Part shown: in pieces, positions 25,141 to 36,234 of the stretch
Layout: every line of letters starts with the position of its first letter
How positions within the stretch are numbered: the first letter of the stretch is position 1
DNA from: an uncultured Nitrosomonas sp.
GTDB lineage: Bacteria > Pseudomonadota > Gammaproteobacteria > Burkholderiales > Nitrosomonadaceae
DNA: 41,564 nt
Assembly (NCBI GenBank): GCA_902826055.1
Contig: CADEDJ010000026.1
Span: forward strand, 1-41,564
Direction: 5' to 3'
Program-made: the position numbers and the translations under genes
The notes under the pieces: model-generated
Database searches by the model: none
What the model saw: only the letters and a program-made list of their open reading frames with translations
Told to the model about the DNA's origin: nothing

Positions 25141-26070
25141 ATGCGTAACCAAATCTCAACGACAAATATCTTGAAATTATTTTTCAGGGAATACGCTATT
25201 CAAACCAATAGCTTAATTATCCTAGCCGCAACGCTTTTCATTTTTATAATTGACTTGAATCTACCACTCGGTGTTGCAGCCGGCGCACCTTATGTATTGG
25301 TGGTATTTGCTAGCTTATGGATAAGTGGAATTCATTTCACCTATCTGATTGCTATTTTGGCATTGATATTTTCAATTGCTGGCTATTTCTTATCCCCTCA
25401 TACTGCAGCGCCATTGCATATTATTCTTACTAATCGCGGTCTTACCTTGCTTTTAATTATTTCTGCAGCAATTATGGTAATCAAGATCAAAAAAGCAAAT
25501 ATTGACATGTCCGCGATAATGACTCAGATTTTTATCGACCCTATTACCGGTTATAAAAATAGGCAAGCATTTGAAACTGAATTGGATACCGAAATTTTTC
25601 GAAGTAAGCGATACAACCGTAATTTATCGATCGCAATTATCGACATAGATCTCTTTAAACTCTTTAGCGATGATAATCATTATCGAAGCAAGAACGATTA
25701 CATAAAAAAAATTTCTCAGGAAATAAAATCTAATATCAGAATAACAGATCTTTTTTATCGTATAGATATTAATGTCTTTGCTATTCTATTTCCAGAAACA
25801 GATCTTGTCGAAGCCAAAAAAGTCTGCGAAGCTATTCGTAAAAAAATTTCTAGCAAGATAGATAAGGATGAAGAAGATAGAATTAAAATAAGCATGGGAA
25901 TTACCATGCAAAGTGAAGCTGATAGTAAGATTGATTTATGCAAACGTGCAGAAGAGGCATTATTCGTATCAAAACGAAAAGAAGGAAATGTAGTTTCAAC
26001 TTTGCCGGAAGTCGCCTATAAAGATAAATCTCACGTCCCAGCTATTTTGTCACGCTCAAGATTCGATTGA
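25141..26070 (+). CDS. Membrane protein with a degenerate GGDEF domain
   Basis: 309 residues. Residues 20-120 hold four or five membrane helices. From about 133 (DPITGYKNRQAFETEL) the sequence follows the GGDEF fold: IAIIDIDLFKLF for strand and metal site, then RIDINVFAILFPETD at about 206-220 and KISMGIT. At the signature position the expected RYGGDEFAI reads RIDINVFAI, so the catalytic Gly-Gly-Asp-Glu is gone; the helix after DIDLFK is also altered (family: NDxxGHxxGD). It is therefore unlikely to make cyclic di-GMP and may act as a sensor or binding scaffold. No EAL domain or RxxD inhibitory site is apparent. Confidence 0.8.
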   Translation: MRNQISTTNILKLFFREYAIQTNSLIILAATLFIFIIDLNLPLGVAAGAPYVLVVFASLWISGIHFTYLIAILALIFSIAGYFLSPHTAAPLHIILTNRGLTLLLIISAAIMVIKIKKANIDMSAIMTQIFIDPITGYKNRQAFETELDTEIFRSKRYNRNLSIAIIDIDLFKLFSDDNHYRSKNDYIKKISQEIKSNIRITDLFYRIDINVFAILFPETDLVEAKKVCEAIRKKISSKIDKDEEDRIKISMGITMQSEADSKIDLCKRAEEALFVSKRKEGNVVSTLPEVAYKDKSHVPAILSRSRFD

Positions 26071-26256
26071 CGACTAAAGCTGATTCTTTAGAAATTCCAC
26101 TTCTTTCAGTCAAGTGCAGATAGAAGTACTGCCATATTTCTTCAGGTTTAAATACAATAAGTGATAATGCGGTTCGTTGGCACTGAACGAATCCCTTCAA
26201 ATTGTCTTATATAATTCACACTATAAAAAATCAAACAAAACCGTTTCTGAAAATTG

Positions 26257-28557
26257 ATGAGTTTAATGAATAAACCAATGGCCAGAAAATCTACTGGCAA
26301 CTCATTCTCACCCAGAGTAGCCCGATTGCTGCGAGAGTCAGTTTGCCTCGCGCTAGCAGGTGCAGCACTCTACTTGATATTGATATTTTTTAGCTATGAC
26401 CGTAGCGATGCAGGCTGGTCTCATAGTGGCGACTCTATTCAAATTCAAAATGCTGGAGGGTATGCTGGTGCTTGGTTAGCGGACTTTTTGCTGTATTTAT
26501 TTGGCGCATCCGCCTGGTGGTGGGTTGCATTCTTTTTCTCAGCAGTTACTTGGAGTTACCGACGTATAGACATAGCTGGAATTTTCGATAGACACTCTGC
26601 ACTACTCTCAGCCGCTGGATTCTTATTATTATTATCCGCCAGTAGCGGACTAGAATCGCTACGGTTCCATACCATCAATATCGCTTTACCGCAAACACCT
26701 GGAGGTATGCTGGGAAGTCTTATCAGTGATCATCTTTCGAAACTACTGGGTTTTACAGGCGCGACATTGACACTATTAATATTAATTGCAATAGGTTTCA
26801 GTCAATTCACAGGTCTTTCATGGGTACGTTTTATTGAGAAAATTGGCGAAGACATTGAAACTTCGCTACTGTTTATCATCAATGCATGGCAAACCAGGCA
26901 AGATAAGTTCGCCGGAATTATCGCCTCACGCCAACGTGAAGAAATTATCGAAAATGAGAAAAAGCGCATCGAGGAAAATCCCCAACTGCACATTGAATTG
27001 CCAACCACGACTATCACGAAATCACAACGGGTAATCAAAGAAAAACAAACACCATTATTTTCCGATCTACCTGATTCACCCCTACCACCCTTGCATTTAT
27101 TGGATGAACCTGCAAAAGATTTTGAAATTTTGTCCAAAGAAACGCTCGAATTCACATCACGTTTGATTGAGCGAAAACTCAAGGAATTCGGTGTCGATGT
27201 CAAAGTTGTTGCTGCTTTCCCAGGCCCGGTTATTACACGCTATGAAATTGAGCCAGCAGTAGGCGTTAAGGGAAATCAAGTTATTAATCTCATTAAAGAT
27301 TTAGCGCGCGCCCTGTCAGTTGCCAGTATCCGCGTAGTTGAAACAATTCCAGGTAAAACCAGCATGGGACTTGAACTTCCCAATCCCAAACGGCAAGTGG
27401 TGCGCTTGCAAGAAATCCTCAGCTCGCAAGCCTATGCAGATTCCGCTTCCCCGCTCACCATCGCATTAGGCAAAGATATCAGTGGCCGCCCTGTGGTATC
27501 GGATCTGGCAAAAATGCCGCATGCATTGGTTGCGGGAACCACGGGCTCGGGAAAATCTGTTGCAATTAATGCCGTTATTTTAAGCCTCATTTATAAAACC
27601 ACGCCCGAGCAAACCCGCTTGATCCTGATTGATCCCAAAATGCTCGAACTATCGGTATATGAGGGCATTCCACATTTACTTACGCCTGTTGTAACGGATA
27701 TGCGCGAAGCCGCCAGCGCGTTACGCTGGTGCGTCCATGAAATGGAACGGCGTTATAAGCTGATGTCATCATTGGGTGTGCGCAATCTCAGTGGTTATAA
27801 TCAAAAAATACAAGAAGCCAGTAAGCGGGAAGAACCCATCGTCAATCCATTAAATCCCGCAGAAGTTGAAGCTGAATATTTGGAAGAATTACCGTTAATT
27901 GTAGTTGTTATTGATGAATTAGCCGATCTGATGATGGTGGCTGGAAAAAAAGTAGAGCAGTTAATTGCTCGCTTAGCTCAGAAAGCACGTGCATCCGGCA
28001 TCCATCTATTGCTGGCAACACAACGTCCGTCTGTTGATGTCATCACAGGTTTGATCAAAGCAAATATCCCGACACGCATCGCCTTTCAAGTATCGAGCAA
28101 AATTGATTCACGCACCATTCTTGATCAAATGGGTGCGGAAGCACTATTGGGCCAAGGCGACATGTTGTATTTGCCTCCGGGTAGCGGCTACCCACAGCGT
28201 GTGCATGGTGCTTTTGTTGCCGATCATGAAGTACATAAAGTTGTTGAATATCTTAAAGAACATGGCGAACCCTGTTACATCGAAGAAATTTTGCGAATCG
28301 ATGATGAAGAAAATGACAATGGCAGTTTGCTAGAAATTAAAAAAACGCCGGAGGGTGAAGCCGATCCATTGTATGACGAAGCCGTGGCGATTGTCATCAA
28401 AACCCGCCGCGCGTCGATTTCATTGGTACAAAGAAATTTACGCATCGGCTATAATCGGGCGGCGCGGCTTATTGAAGAAATGGAACGAGCAGGCTTGGTT
28501 TCTTCGATGCAAAGCAATGGCAACCGCGAAGTACTGGCCCCAGCTCGCAGCGAATGA
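26257..28557 (+). CDS. ftsK: DNA translocase FtsK
   Basis: About 766 residues. The start is one of several: TTG 26254, ATG 26257, ATG 26266 or ATG 26278; none has a strong ribosome-binding site. Four or more membrane helices at about 30-200 anchor it at the septum. A short linker leads to the motor: the alpha and beta domains with Walker A GTTGSGKS near residue 425 and Walker [12 protein letters not shown] near 550, then [24 protein letters not shown]. The C-terminal gamma winged helix ([27 protein letters not shown]) reads KOPS sites and activates XerCD at dif. Short-linker FtsK of this size is common in betaproteobacteria. Confidence 0.97.
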   Translation: MSLMNKPMARKSTGNSFSPRVARLLRESVCLALAGAALYLILIFFSYDRSDAGWSHSGDSIQIQNAGGYAGAWLADFLLYLFGASAWWWVAFFFSAVTWSYRRIDIAGIFDRHSALLSAAGFLLLLSASSGLESLRFHTINIALPQTPGGMLGSLISDHLSKLLGFTGATLTLLILIAIGFSQFTGLSWVRFIEKIGEDIETSLLFIINAWQTRQDKFAGIIASRQREEIIENEKKRIEENPQLHIELPTTTITKSQRVIKEKQTPLFSDLPDSPLPPLHLLDEPAKDFEILSKETLEFTSRLIERKLKEFGVDVKVVAAFPGPVITRYEIEPAVGVKGNQVINLIKDLARALSVASIRVVETIPGKTSMGLELPNPKRQVVRLQEILSSQAYADSASPLTIALGKDISGRPVVSDLAKMPHALVAGTTGSGKSVAINAVILSLIYKTTPEQTRLILIDPKMLELSVYEGIPHLLTPVVTDMREAASALRWCVHEMERRYKLMSSLGVRNLSGYNQKIQEASKREEPIVNPLNPAEVEAEYLEELPLIVVVIDELADLMMVAGKKVEQLIARLAQKARASGIHLLLATQRPSVDVITGLIKANIPTRIAFQVSSKIDSRTILDQMGAEALLGQGDMLYLPPGSGYPQRVHGAFVADHEVHKVVEYLKEHGEPCYIEEILRIDDEENDNGSLLEIKKTPEGEADPLYDEAVAIVIKTRRASISLVQRNLRIGYNRAARLIEEMERAGLVSSMQSNGNREVLAPARSE

Positions 28558-28614
28558 GCATAATGCTAATAATTGCACGTGATTCTCAGATTAACCTTAT
28601 CAAAAACTAATATC

Positions 28615-29241
28615 ATGCACCGTTCAAGCTATATCACTGCCATCATTATCCTGATTGGCTTGATACCCGTATTGGCCCAAGCGACTGCCATCGCCAGCTT
28701 AAAAAACTTCGTACAGGACACCCGAACGGTGCAAGCAAGCTTTTCGCAGACGCTGTACGACAAAAGTGCGCGCATCTTGCAAGAATCAAATGGTACGATG
28801 CAATTCGAACGTCCGGAAAAATTTCGCTGGACTTATCAAAAACCGTATGAACAATTAATTGTCGGCAATGGCACTCAAGTATGGTTTTATGATCCGGATC
28901 TCAATCAAGTCACCATCCGTCAATTCAATATTGCCATCGGCAGCAGCCCCGCTGCATTACTGGCTGGCAGCACGACCATTGAAGACAATTTTGAGCTGAC
29001 TGAACTTGGCCTGCAAAATGACATAGAATGGCTCGAAGCAATACCTAAAAGTAAGGAAAGCGCTTTTGAATTCATTCAGATGGGATTTTCTCCGGAAGGC
29101 ATGCTCAAGATCATGGCATTGCGGGATAGTTTCGGTCAAACGACCTTATTGACTTTTTCCGATCTGGAGAAAAATCCCAAATTACCGGCAGATATATTCC
29201 AATTTGTGCCTCCTGAGAATGCCGACATTATCAGTGAATGA
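28615..29241 (+). CDS. lolA: Outer-membrane lipoprotein carrier protein LolA
   Basis: The ATG at 28615 gives 208 residues with a clean signal peptide (about 1-21, ending AQA); the frame is open from a TTG 42 bases earlier. LolA takes lipoproteins from LolCDE at the inner membrane to LolB. Family landmarks are the FSQTLYD strand, GTMQFERPEKFRWTYQKPYEQLIVGNG and the FYDPDLNQVTIR strand. It follows ftsK and overlaps rarA, the usual order ftsK-lolA-rarA. Confidence 0.93.
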   Translation: MHRSSYITAIIILIGLIPVLAQATAIASLKNFVQDTRTVQASFSQTLYDKSARILQESNGTMQFERPEKFRWTYQKPYEQLIVGNGTQVWFYDPDLNQVTIRQFNIAIGSSPAALLAGSTTIEDNFELTELGLQNDIEWLEAIPKSKESAFEFIQMGFSPEGMLKIMALRDSFGQTTLLTFSDLEKNPKLPADIFQFVPPENADIISE

Positions 29242-30553
29242 CTCTGATCTATTTTCGTTCCATCCTCCCAAAATGCCATTGGCAGAGCAATTACGTCCCC
29301 AACAGCTAAACGATATCGTTGGCCAGGAACATTTGTTGGGTGCTGGCAAGCCGCTGCGGTTAGCATTTGAATCGGGCAAACCGCATTCGATGATTTTGTG
29401 GGGACCGCCAGGAACAGGCAAAACCACTCTGGCACGCCTGATGTCAACAGAATTTAATTGTGAATTCATTGCCTTATCCGCTGTATTGTCTGGTATCAAA
29501 GACATCCGCAATGCAATTGATCAAGCGCAGTTGGTGCTACAGCAAAGCGGACGGCACACCATTCTTTTTGTCGACGAAGTGCATCGCTTCAACAAATCTC
29601 AACAAGATGCCTTCCTGCCATACGTAGAACAGGGCTTAATCACTTTCGTTGGCGCCACCACTGAAAATCCTTCCTTTGAAGTCAACAATGCTCTGCTATC
29701 ACGTGCGCAGTTGTACGTTCTTACTGCTTTATCTGAGCTGGAATTGACGCAATTATTTTCGCGTGCGCAAAAGCTGGCGCTGCAAAATCTGCAATTTTCC
29801 GATGAAGCGCGACAATTGCTCATTGAATTTGCCGACGGGGATGCCAGACGCTTACTCAATATGTTGGAGCAAATCCATTCCGCAGCAGAAAACGAAACTA
29901 TCACACAAATCAATAAAGACTTCACGATGAACGCCTTGTCACGCAATGCGCGTAACTTTGACAAAGGTGGCGAAGCCTTTTATGACCAAATATCCGCCTT
30001 GCATAAATCCGTCCGCGGTTCTTCACCGGACGCCGCGCTCTATTGGCTGTGCCGTATGTTGGATGGCGGAGCCGATGCCCTATATATTGGGCGGCGCTTA
30101 ATTCGCATGGCAACTGAAGATATCGGTCTGGCCGATCCACGTGCGTTACGCTTGGCGCTCGATGCCTGCGAAACTTTTGAACGGCTTGGCAGCCCGGAAG
30201 GAGAACTGGCATTGGCGCAAGCAACTTTGTATTTGGCGTGCGCACCGAAAAGTAACGCGGCCTACGTGGCTTACAATCAAGCCCGTGCTTTCATTGCCCG
30301 CGATAAATCGCGCAGCGTGCCGCTGCATTTGCGCAATGCGCCGACCAAGCTGATGAAAGACATCGGTTACGGCGAAGCTTATCGCTATGCACACGACTGT
30401 CCGCATGCCTACGCCGCCGGTGAAAACTATTTTCCGGACGACATGCCGGGCGTCAGTTTCTACCAACCCACCACTTACGGTCTGGAGCAAAAAATCCGGG
30501 AAAAATTGGCTTATATGCACAACCTGGATGAACAAGCCAAGCATAAACTATAA
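29234..30553 (+). CDS. rarA: Replication-associated recombination protein A (RarA/MgsA)
   Basis: I start it at GTG 29234 (MNDSDLFSFHPPKMPLAEQLRP, the family's N-terminus), which overlaps the end of lolA by eight bases; the frame is open a little further upstream. The 439-residue AAA+ ATPase has Walker A GPPGTGKTT near residue 57, DEVHRFNKSQQD near 112 as Walker B and sensor region, and the C-terminal tetramerisation domain (DAALYWLCRMLDGGADALYIGRRLIRMA). RarA works at stalled replication forks and is related to clamp loaders and to eukaryotic WRNIP1. Confidence 0.95.
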   Translation: MNDSDLFSFHPPKMPLAEQLRPQQLNDIVGQEHLLGAGKPLRLAFESGKPHSMILWGPPGTGKTTLARLMSTEFNCEFIALSAVLSGIKDIRNAIDQAQLVLQQSGRHTILFVDEVHRFNKSQQDAFLPYVEQGLITFVGATTENPSFEVNNALLSRAQLYVLTALSELELTQLFSRAQKLALQNLQFSDEARQLLIEFADGDARRLLNMLEQIHSAAENETITQINKDFTMNALSRNARNFDKGGEAFYDQISALHKSVRGSSPDAALYWLCRMLDGGADALYIGRRLIRMATEDIGLADPRALRLALDACETFERLGSPEGELALAQATLYLACAPKSNAAYVAYNQARAFIARDKSRSVPLHLRNAPTKLMKDIGYGEAYRYAHDCPHAYAAGENYFPDDMPGVSFYQPTTYGLEQKIREKLAYMHNLDEQAKHKL

Positions 30554-31894
<1,341 letters not shown>

Positions 31895-31933
31895 GGCAGA
31901 ATCTATGTCCCAACCTATAGAGGATTGATCATC

Positions 31934-32617
31934 ATGCACAATGAAAATACCTATACATCTGACACGAACGATATCGAAGCACTAGCAAGCGAAATTCGCG
32001 AAGCCATCGCGCAAGGTACGCATGTTCAGCAAACCGTGCAACGCTTAACCTTAAAAGCAATGAACGCACAGCATCTCAACCTGGAATCTTTGCAACGCAT
32101 CATCACTGCAGTGATGCAAGGCGTGCACGACGGCGCGGAGCAACAATTGCAGCACGTAACCAACCAGACACAAGCAGCTAAGATGCAAATTGCCGAAGCC
32201 GTCGCCGGACTTGATTCCGCGCTTGCCCGGTTTGCAGAAGCATCAAAACTCGCCATTGAAGAAGCCGCAGGCCAGGCCAAGAAATATTCCGATACCGACT
32301 TGGATCGCACCCGCTCAGACCTGGAAAGCCTGGAAAAACTATTTCTGGATACCTTGCATCACAGCGCTACCACCGCACAAGGATTAATTTCCGATATTCT
32401 GCACGATCTTAGCCATCATGCGCAGAATAACGGTACCACCGTCGGCGCGCAGATAAAAGACGCGCTGGCAACCATTGCGCAACAGATTGCGTCGGTAGGA
32501 CATGCGCAATTAGAAACAAGCAGCAGCTTGGCGCATGCAACGGCGGATTTTATCGGCAAACTCGCCAGTGGCGTGCTGGCGGGAATCAATGAGCAAGTAA
32601 AAAACAACAAACACTAG
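31934..32617 (+). CDS. Helical phasin-like protein (DUF6781-type)
   Basis: The ATG at 31934 follows AGAGGA and gives 227 residues; a TTG nine bases upstream is less likely. The protein is nearly all helix, rich in Ala, Gln, His and Thr, without signal peptide, membrane segment or enzyme motif. Runs such as EEAAGQAKKYSDTDLDRTRSDLESLEKLFLDTL resemble phasins and related helical proteins that coat polyhydroxyalkanoate granules or act as cytoplasmic scaffolds, and I recall similar sequences filed as DUF6781. It lies 39 bases after serS. Confidence 0.55.
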   Translation: MHNENTYTSDTNDIEALASEIREAIAQGTHVQQTVQRLTLKAMNAQHLNLESLQRIITAVMQGVHDGAEQQLQHVTNQTQAAKMQIAEAVAGLDSALARFAEASKLAIEEAAGQAKKYSDTDLDRTRSDLESLEKLFLDTLHHSATTAQGLISDILHDLSHHAQNNGTTVGAQIKDALATIAQQIASVGHAQLETSSSLAHATADFIGKLASGVLAGINEQVKNNKH

Positions 32618-32626
32618 CTCATTGGT

Positions 32627-33514
32627 TTAATCGCGATCTTCTCCGCCTAATGCTTCGATAATTTCGCTGATCAATTGACTTAATTCACCCGTCATGATGG
32701 TAAAGTCGCTGACGAATCGCTCCTCATCGCTTTCGGTGGATTCCTTCAGAATATCCTGAGGCGCAATTCGCCGAAGCTGCAAATTATCGTGCAGTACAAA
32801 CGAAATTTTGCCATCCCACGTCATTGCCAGCTTGGTCGCCTTCTTTCCCGCCCGGATATGCCGTCCGGTTTCTTCGGCATCGAGGGTATGACAGGTGTAT
32901 TTGATCGTTTCTTTCTCATCGCTCATACCTTGCAATTCGCAATCGCGATCGATGGTAAAAATCGAAGGTAAATCATCACCGGATAACCAGCGTGTCATCG
33001 CCGTAGACGGTGAAATTTTTGTATCCAGCGGCACCAGTTTGATCCCCGGCACCGTTTTCAACAACACTTCGATGAATTCCTCAGCTTTACTGGCACTTAC
33101 CGTATCCAGAATCAAGCGGTTGTTAACCGCGTCCATCCACGCATAAGTCTTGTGCCGTTGTGCAAACGCACGCGGCAATAACTCGATAATTGTCGCTTCC
33201 TTGATATCCCGCACTTGCTTCTTGCTTACTCTATAACCTTGCACTTGCTCGAAGTTAGCAATCCGTGCTTTGGCATGCTGGCTGATCACCGCTGCCGGCA
33301 GCAATTTTTTTTCAACGCCTAACGCGATCAACCAATGCTGGCCAAAAGCCAGCACAAAATTCGGCTGCTCATCGCGCGGCGGCAACCATCCCCGGCTTTG
33401 CATCTCCATTTGCGAGCACGGCTGCAAAGCATGCTGCGAAAGTGTTTCTTCCAGACTATTCGGTGTTATATTTCCGCTGGTGATACGATATATCTGCAAA
33501 TTTCTAAACCACAT
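32627..33514 (-). CDS. rdgC: Recombination-associated protein RdgC
   Basis: The ATG at 33514 gives MWFRNLQIYRIT, the standard RdgC start; the frame extends four codons further to a TTG. 295 residues. RdgC is a nucleoid-associated ring-shaped dimer that binds DNA without sequence preference and restrains RecA. Conserved pieces are SRGWLPPRDE near residue 45, KKLLPAAVISQ, KRLIL/NRLILDT and the C-terminal MTWDGKISFVLHDNLQLRRI. It converges on the gene ending at 32617 with nine bases between. Confidence 0.93.
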   Translation of the reverse strand: MWFRNLQIYRITSGNITPNSLEETLSQHALQPCSQMEMQSRGWLPPRDEQPNFVLAFGQHWLIALGVEKKLLPAAVISQHAKARIANFEQVQGYRVSKKQVRDIKEATIIELLPRAFAQRHKTYAWMDAVNNRLILDTVSASKAEEFIEVLLKTVPGIKLVPLDTKISPSTAMTRWLSGDDLPSIFTIDRDCELQGMSDEKETIKYTCHTLDAEETGRHIRAGKKATKLAMTWDGKISFVLHDNLQLRRIAPQDILKESTESDEERFVSDFTIMTGELSQLISEIIEALGGEDRD

Positions 33515-33560
33515 CGTTTGATCCAATTAACCGGTTGATTATCTTTATATTCATTAATAC

Positions 33561-33899
33561 ATGAAAAAAATTTATTCCGCCAACAATCTGATGGAAGCGC
33601 AGATAGTACTTGATCTGCTCGAACACGCCTATATTCCGGCAAAAATTTTTAACCAGCACGCCCAAGGTGTCGCAGGAGAAATCCCCTTTACGCATGCCTA
33701 CCCTGAAGTCTGGATCACGCGCGACGACGATTTTGCACGCGCCAAGCGCGTCATCGACAGCTACGAAAACACCCCGGTCAGCACCGGCACTGTGCAATGT
33801 CCATCTTGTAATGAAGAAAACCCGGCGAATTTTCAGTTGTGCTGGAAGTGCGGGGGTGGACTGGAGGCAATTTTACATCCCGATTACATTGACAAGTAA
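33561..33899 (+). CDS. DUF2007 protein with C-terminal zinc ribbon
   Basis: 112 residues. Residues 1-70 are DUF2007 (KKIYSANNLMEAQIVLDLLEHAYIPAKIFN..., then PEVWITRDDDFARAKRVI), an alpha-beta fold related to PII-like signal proteins and called a 'putative signal transducing protein'. Residues 79-100 add a zinc ribbon, CPSC and CWKC. Its biochemical role is unknown. It is divergent from rdgC with 46 bases between the starts, an arrangement that may share a promoter region. Confidence 0.85.
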   Translation: MKKIYSANNLMEAQIVLDLLEHAYIPAKIFNQHAQGVAGEIPFTHAYPEVWITRDDDFARAKRVIDSYENTPVSTGTVQCPSCNEENPANFQLCWKCGGGLEAILHPDYIDK

Positions 33900-34256
33900 T
33901 ACAAATCCTAACTCCTGCGATGTGGGTGCATCAAAATATTTTATGCTCTTTAAACCACTAATCTCAGTCTGCCTGCGTCTCAAGAAAATTGTGAATTCCG
34001 GAAAAATTAATAACTTATTCTGAGTGTGGTTTTTATCACATTAAAAATGACTTTAATCTCTTAAGATAATCCAGAAGATTAGTTAGCAAGCGAGAAATAC
34101 TGAAATCTTACTATTGTGCAAGCTGATTCATCTTAATAATGAAATTATAACTTATTAATATTTAATCTATTTTTATAAATTAGTTTGCAATTTTATTATA
34201 AAAAACTCAAACCGCGTTGATCGGCTACCAGTAAGAAATCTTAGGAGAAAATTAAA
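33900..34256. other. AT-rich intergenic region without a gene
   Basis: About 357 bases, very rich in A and T from 34020 on. Apart from TTAGGAG just before the ATG at 34257 I see no gene, RNA or repeat. It probably carries the promoter of the haloperoxidase-like gene. Confidence 0.5.
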
Positions 34257-35723
34257 ATGGACCATATCTTGTATTGGAATAATGTCGCACTCGAAGCAAA
34301 TCGTCGTGATTTTAGCAATGCCCCGGGTATTAATAACCCTAATCCTGAGCAAGGCGGTCCTACACTTAGCTCACGAGCCTTAGCCATTGTACACTTGGCA
34401 ATGTATGATGCGCATGCTGGTGCTAAAAATGATCCAGTCAAATTACCACGTTATTTAAACACATTGAGTCCACCAGCGCCTGTTGCCAGCCCGGCTGCCG
34501 CAGTAGCAGCCGCAGCACACGCCTGCCTAAGTGCATTATACCCACGCCAAAAACAACATTTCGATGCGGCACACCAGGCTGCAGGCTTATCCGGTACAGG
34601 GCTTACGGAAGGTCATGCTTTCGGATTGGCTGTAGCGGCAGCGATACTAACTGACCGAGCCGATGATCCCAGTGGAAGTGACAATGGCTATGCCGCTTCA
34701 ATGCATCCCGGCGGCCACCGCCCAGACCCCGCTAATCCGAAACAAGGTTTTCATGCGCCATTCTATGGTGCACGTAGCAAAGGTTTTGCTATCACAAAAC
34801 GTCATGAACTTGACCCTCCCCCAGCTCTTGGAAGCACTGAATACGCAGAAGCACTTAAACAGGTTCGAGGCAAAGGCATTGCACCCGAGCAGATGGGCAC
34901 ACTACCGAATAGCTATGAAAATCGCACGCCGTATGAAACGTTAATTGGCCTGTACTGGGCCTATGACGGCCCGCGCGAGATTGGAACACCGCCACGTCTG
35001 TATAATCAGATTATCCGGGAACTTGTGCAAACAGCAATAAACCCAGCAACAGGCAGCATAAATGATGTCGACGACAATGCTCGCTTATTTGCATTTGTTA
35101 ACGCTGCGATGGGAGATGCGGGTATTTTGGCTTGGGATCAGAAATATATTCATGATTTCTGGCGCCCGGTACTGGGTATTCGCGAGTATGACACTGCGAT
35201 GGGACCATCTGCATCAACACCTTCGCACGTCATCAGCAACGAGTGCGACCCTTTCTGGTTGCCGCTAGGTGCCCCTGCCAGCAATAGTAGTGATCGCAAT
35301 TTTACTCCTCCGTTCCCGGCATACCCTTCAGGACATGCTACTTTTGGCGCAGCTGCATTGCATATCGCTCGATTATTCTTTGGTGTTCCGATCAAAGATC
35401 GAAATCCAGATACCCTATTTAATGGATCTATTGTTTCGGATGAACTCAACGGTGTAACACATGATAATGCCGGAAACGTTCGACCACGGCATGTCAGATC
35501 CTTTCCAGGCGGATTAGGTCAAATGATTGTGGAGAATAGCCTTTCCCGTGTATATTTGGGTGTACACTGGTCATTCGATGGGTTCGCATTTGACAATTCA
35601 GGAAATCCTGATTTCATGCGCAACATCGGCGGTGTACCACTCGGACTGGCAATTGCAGAGGATATTTTTACTGCAGGAAATTTAATTGCACCAGCGAAAT
35701 CTACCGTAGATCCACGTTCTTAG
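34257..35723 (+). CDS. Vanadium-dependent haloperoxidase / PAP2-fold protein
   Basis: 488 residues behind TTAGGAG. The three vanadate/phosphate-binding stretches are present: KYIHDFWRP near residue 295 (Lys and Arg), PPFPAYPSGHATFGA near 353-367 (Ser-Gly-His) and SRVYLGVHWSFDGFAF near 430-445 (Arg, His and the partner Asp). SSRALAIVHLAMYDA near residue 40 is the family's N-terminal helix. These proteins either oxidise halides with peroxide or, without vanadate, act as acid phosphatases; sequence alone does not decide. There is no signal peptide or membrane segment, so it is cytoplasmic or leaves the cell by a non-Sec route. It is monocistronic, with accessory sequence on its right side. Confidence 0.88.
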   Translation: MDHILYWNNVALEANRRDFSNAPGINNPNPEQGGPTLSSRALAIVHLAMYDAHAGAKNDPVKLPRYLNTLSPPAPVASPAAAVAAAAHACLSALYPRQKQHFDAAHQAAGLSGTGLTEGHAFGLAVAAAILTDRADDPSGSDNGYAASMHPGGHRPDPANPKQGFHAPFYGARSKGFAITKRHELDPPPALGSTEYAEALKQVRGKGIAPEQMGTLPNSYENRTPYETLIGLYWAYDGPREIGTPPRLYNQIIRELVQTAINPATGSINDVDDNARLFAFVNAAMGDAGILAWDQKYIHDFWRPVLGIREYDTAMGPSASTPSHVISNECDPFWLPLGAPASNSSDRNFTPPFPAYPSGHATFGAAALHIARLFFGVPIKDRNPDTLFNGSIVSDELNGVTHDNAGNVRPRHVRSFPGGLGQMIVENSLSRVYLGVHWSFDGFAFDNSGNPDFMRNIGGVPLGLAIAEDIFTAGNLIAPAKSTVDPRS

Positions 35724-35773
35724 CGATATCCAAGAGCACGCAACGACAGTAGCGTCGCCGTTGCATGCTCCTG

Positions 35774-35861
35774 GTAAAACCGTCGCAAATCTAAACTATC
35801 ATCCACTTGCTCGCCAACAAGGTGACGGAGCAGCTTATCGCGTGTTACTGTAAGGAAGCGA
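35774..35861 (+). pseudogene. Decayed fragment of a tex-like gene
   Basis: These 88 bases align without a gap to 36276-36363 inside the intact tex gene, 64 of 88 identical by my count. The reading gives VKPSQI-stop-TIIHLL...LIACYCKEA against VKLSQIQATIELL...FIARYRKEA in Tex. The stop replaces a Gln codon and many differences are transitions. Similarity fades on both sides. It is the relic of a second, or displaced, tex 5' end, some 370 bases before the real gene. Confidence 0.75.
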
Positions 35862-36040
35862 GCAGCTTTCAAAACCACAACACCCTCCAATATGCTTAGC
35901 CCGTTCACGAGCTCTGTGAGCCGTTCGCTTCATGACGATCCCAGTTGGCGCTAAATCCGGATCGCGCTGTTTTTATTTTCTTTTTGGAATTTATAGTTAA
36001 TTGTTCATGTTGTTGCACCTTCGTCGATCAGAAAATGGTT

Positions 36041-36131
36041 GAGACCCTTGCATAACTGGCTTTTTGGATAGTTTAGTATCTTTAAGTAATTGATTTTATA
36101 TATAGTACATACACAGAAAAACTCTAGAAAC
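36041..36131 (+). repeat. Left copy of a ~92 bp IS-tip-like repeat (inverted partner at 39978-40070)
   Basis: Starts GAGACCCTTGCATAACTGGC and runs to CTCTAGAAAC. The reverse complement of 39978-40070 matches along the whole length with two one-base insertions and scattered, mostly transitional changes. The GAGACCCTTGCA tip resembles terminal inverted repeats of IS5-type (IS1031-like) insertion sequences. No transposase is adjacent. Confidence 0.75.
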
Positions 36132-36234
36132 ATAGTGATGCAGAGGTTTCTGCTATTCTATATAACCGATTGCGACCGTGCCGCTTCTTGGTTTACCATT
36201 CATCTCCGCTATTCAATCACCAAAACACAATCTC

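Larger units (their letters stand above)
35724..36234. other. Intergenic region upstream of tex
   Basis: About 510 bases containing the tex-like fragment (35774-35861), then unassigned sequence, then one copy of the IS-tip repeat (36041-36131), and about 100 bases before the tex start. A minus-strand open frame through the fragment is a shadow of its old coding strand. No functional gene is supported. Confidence 0.6.

Noticed and set aside
35720..35908. 62-residue minus-strand open frame after the haloperoxidase-like gene
   Set aside because: It is the antisense of the tex-like fragment; the corresponding antisense frame of intact tex (36259-36510) has a similar sequence, so it is a shadow.
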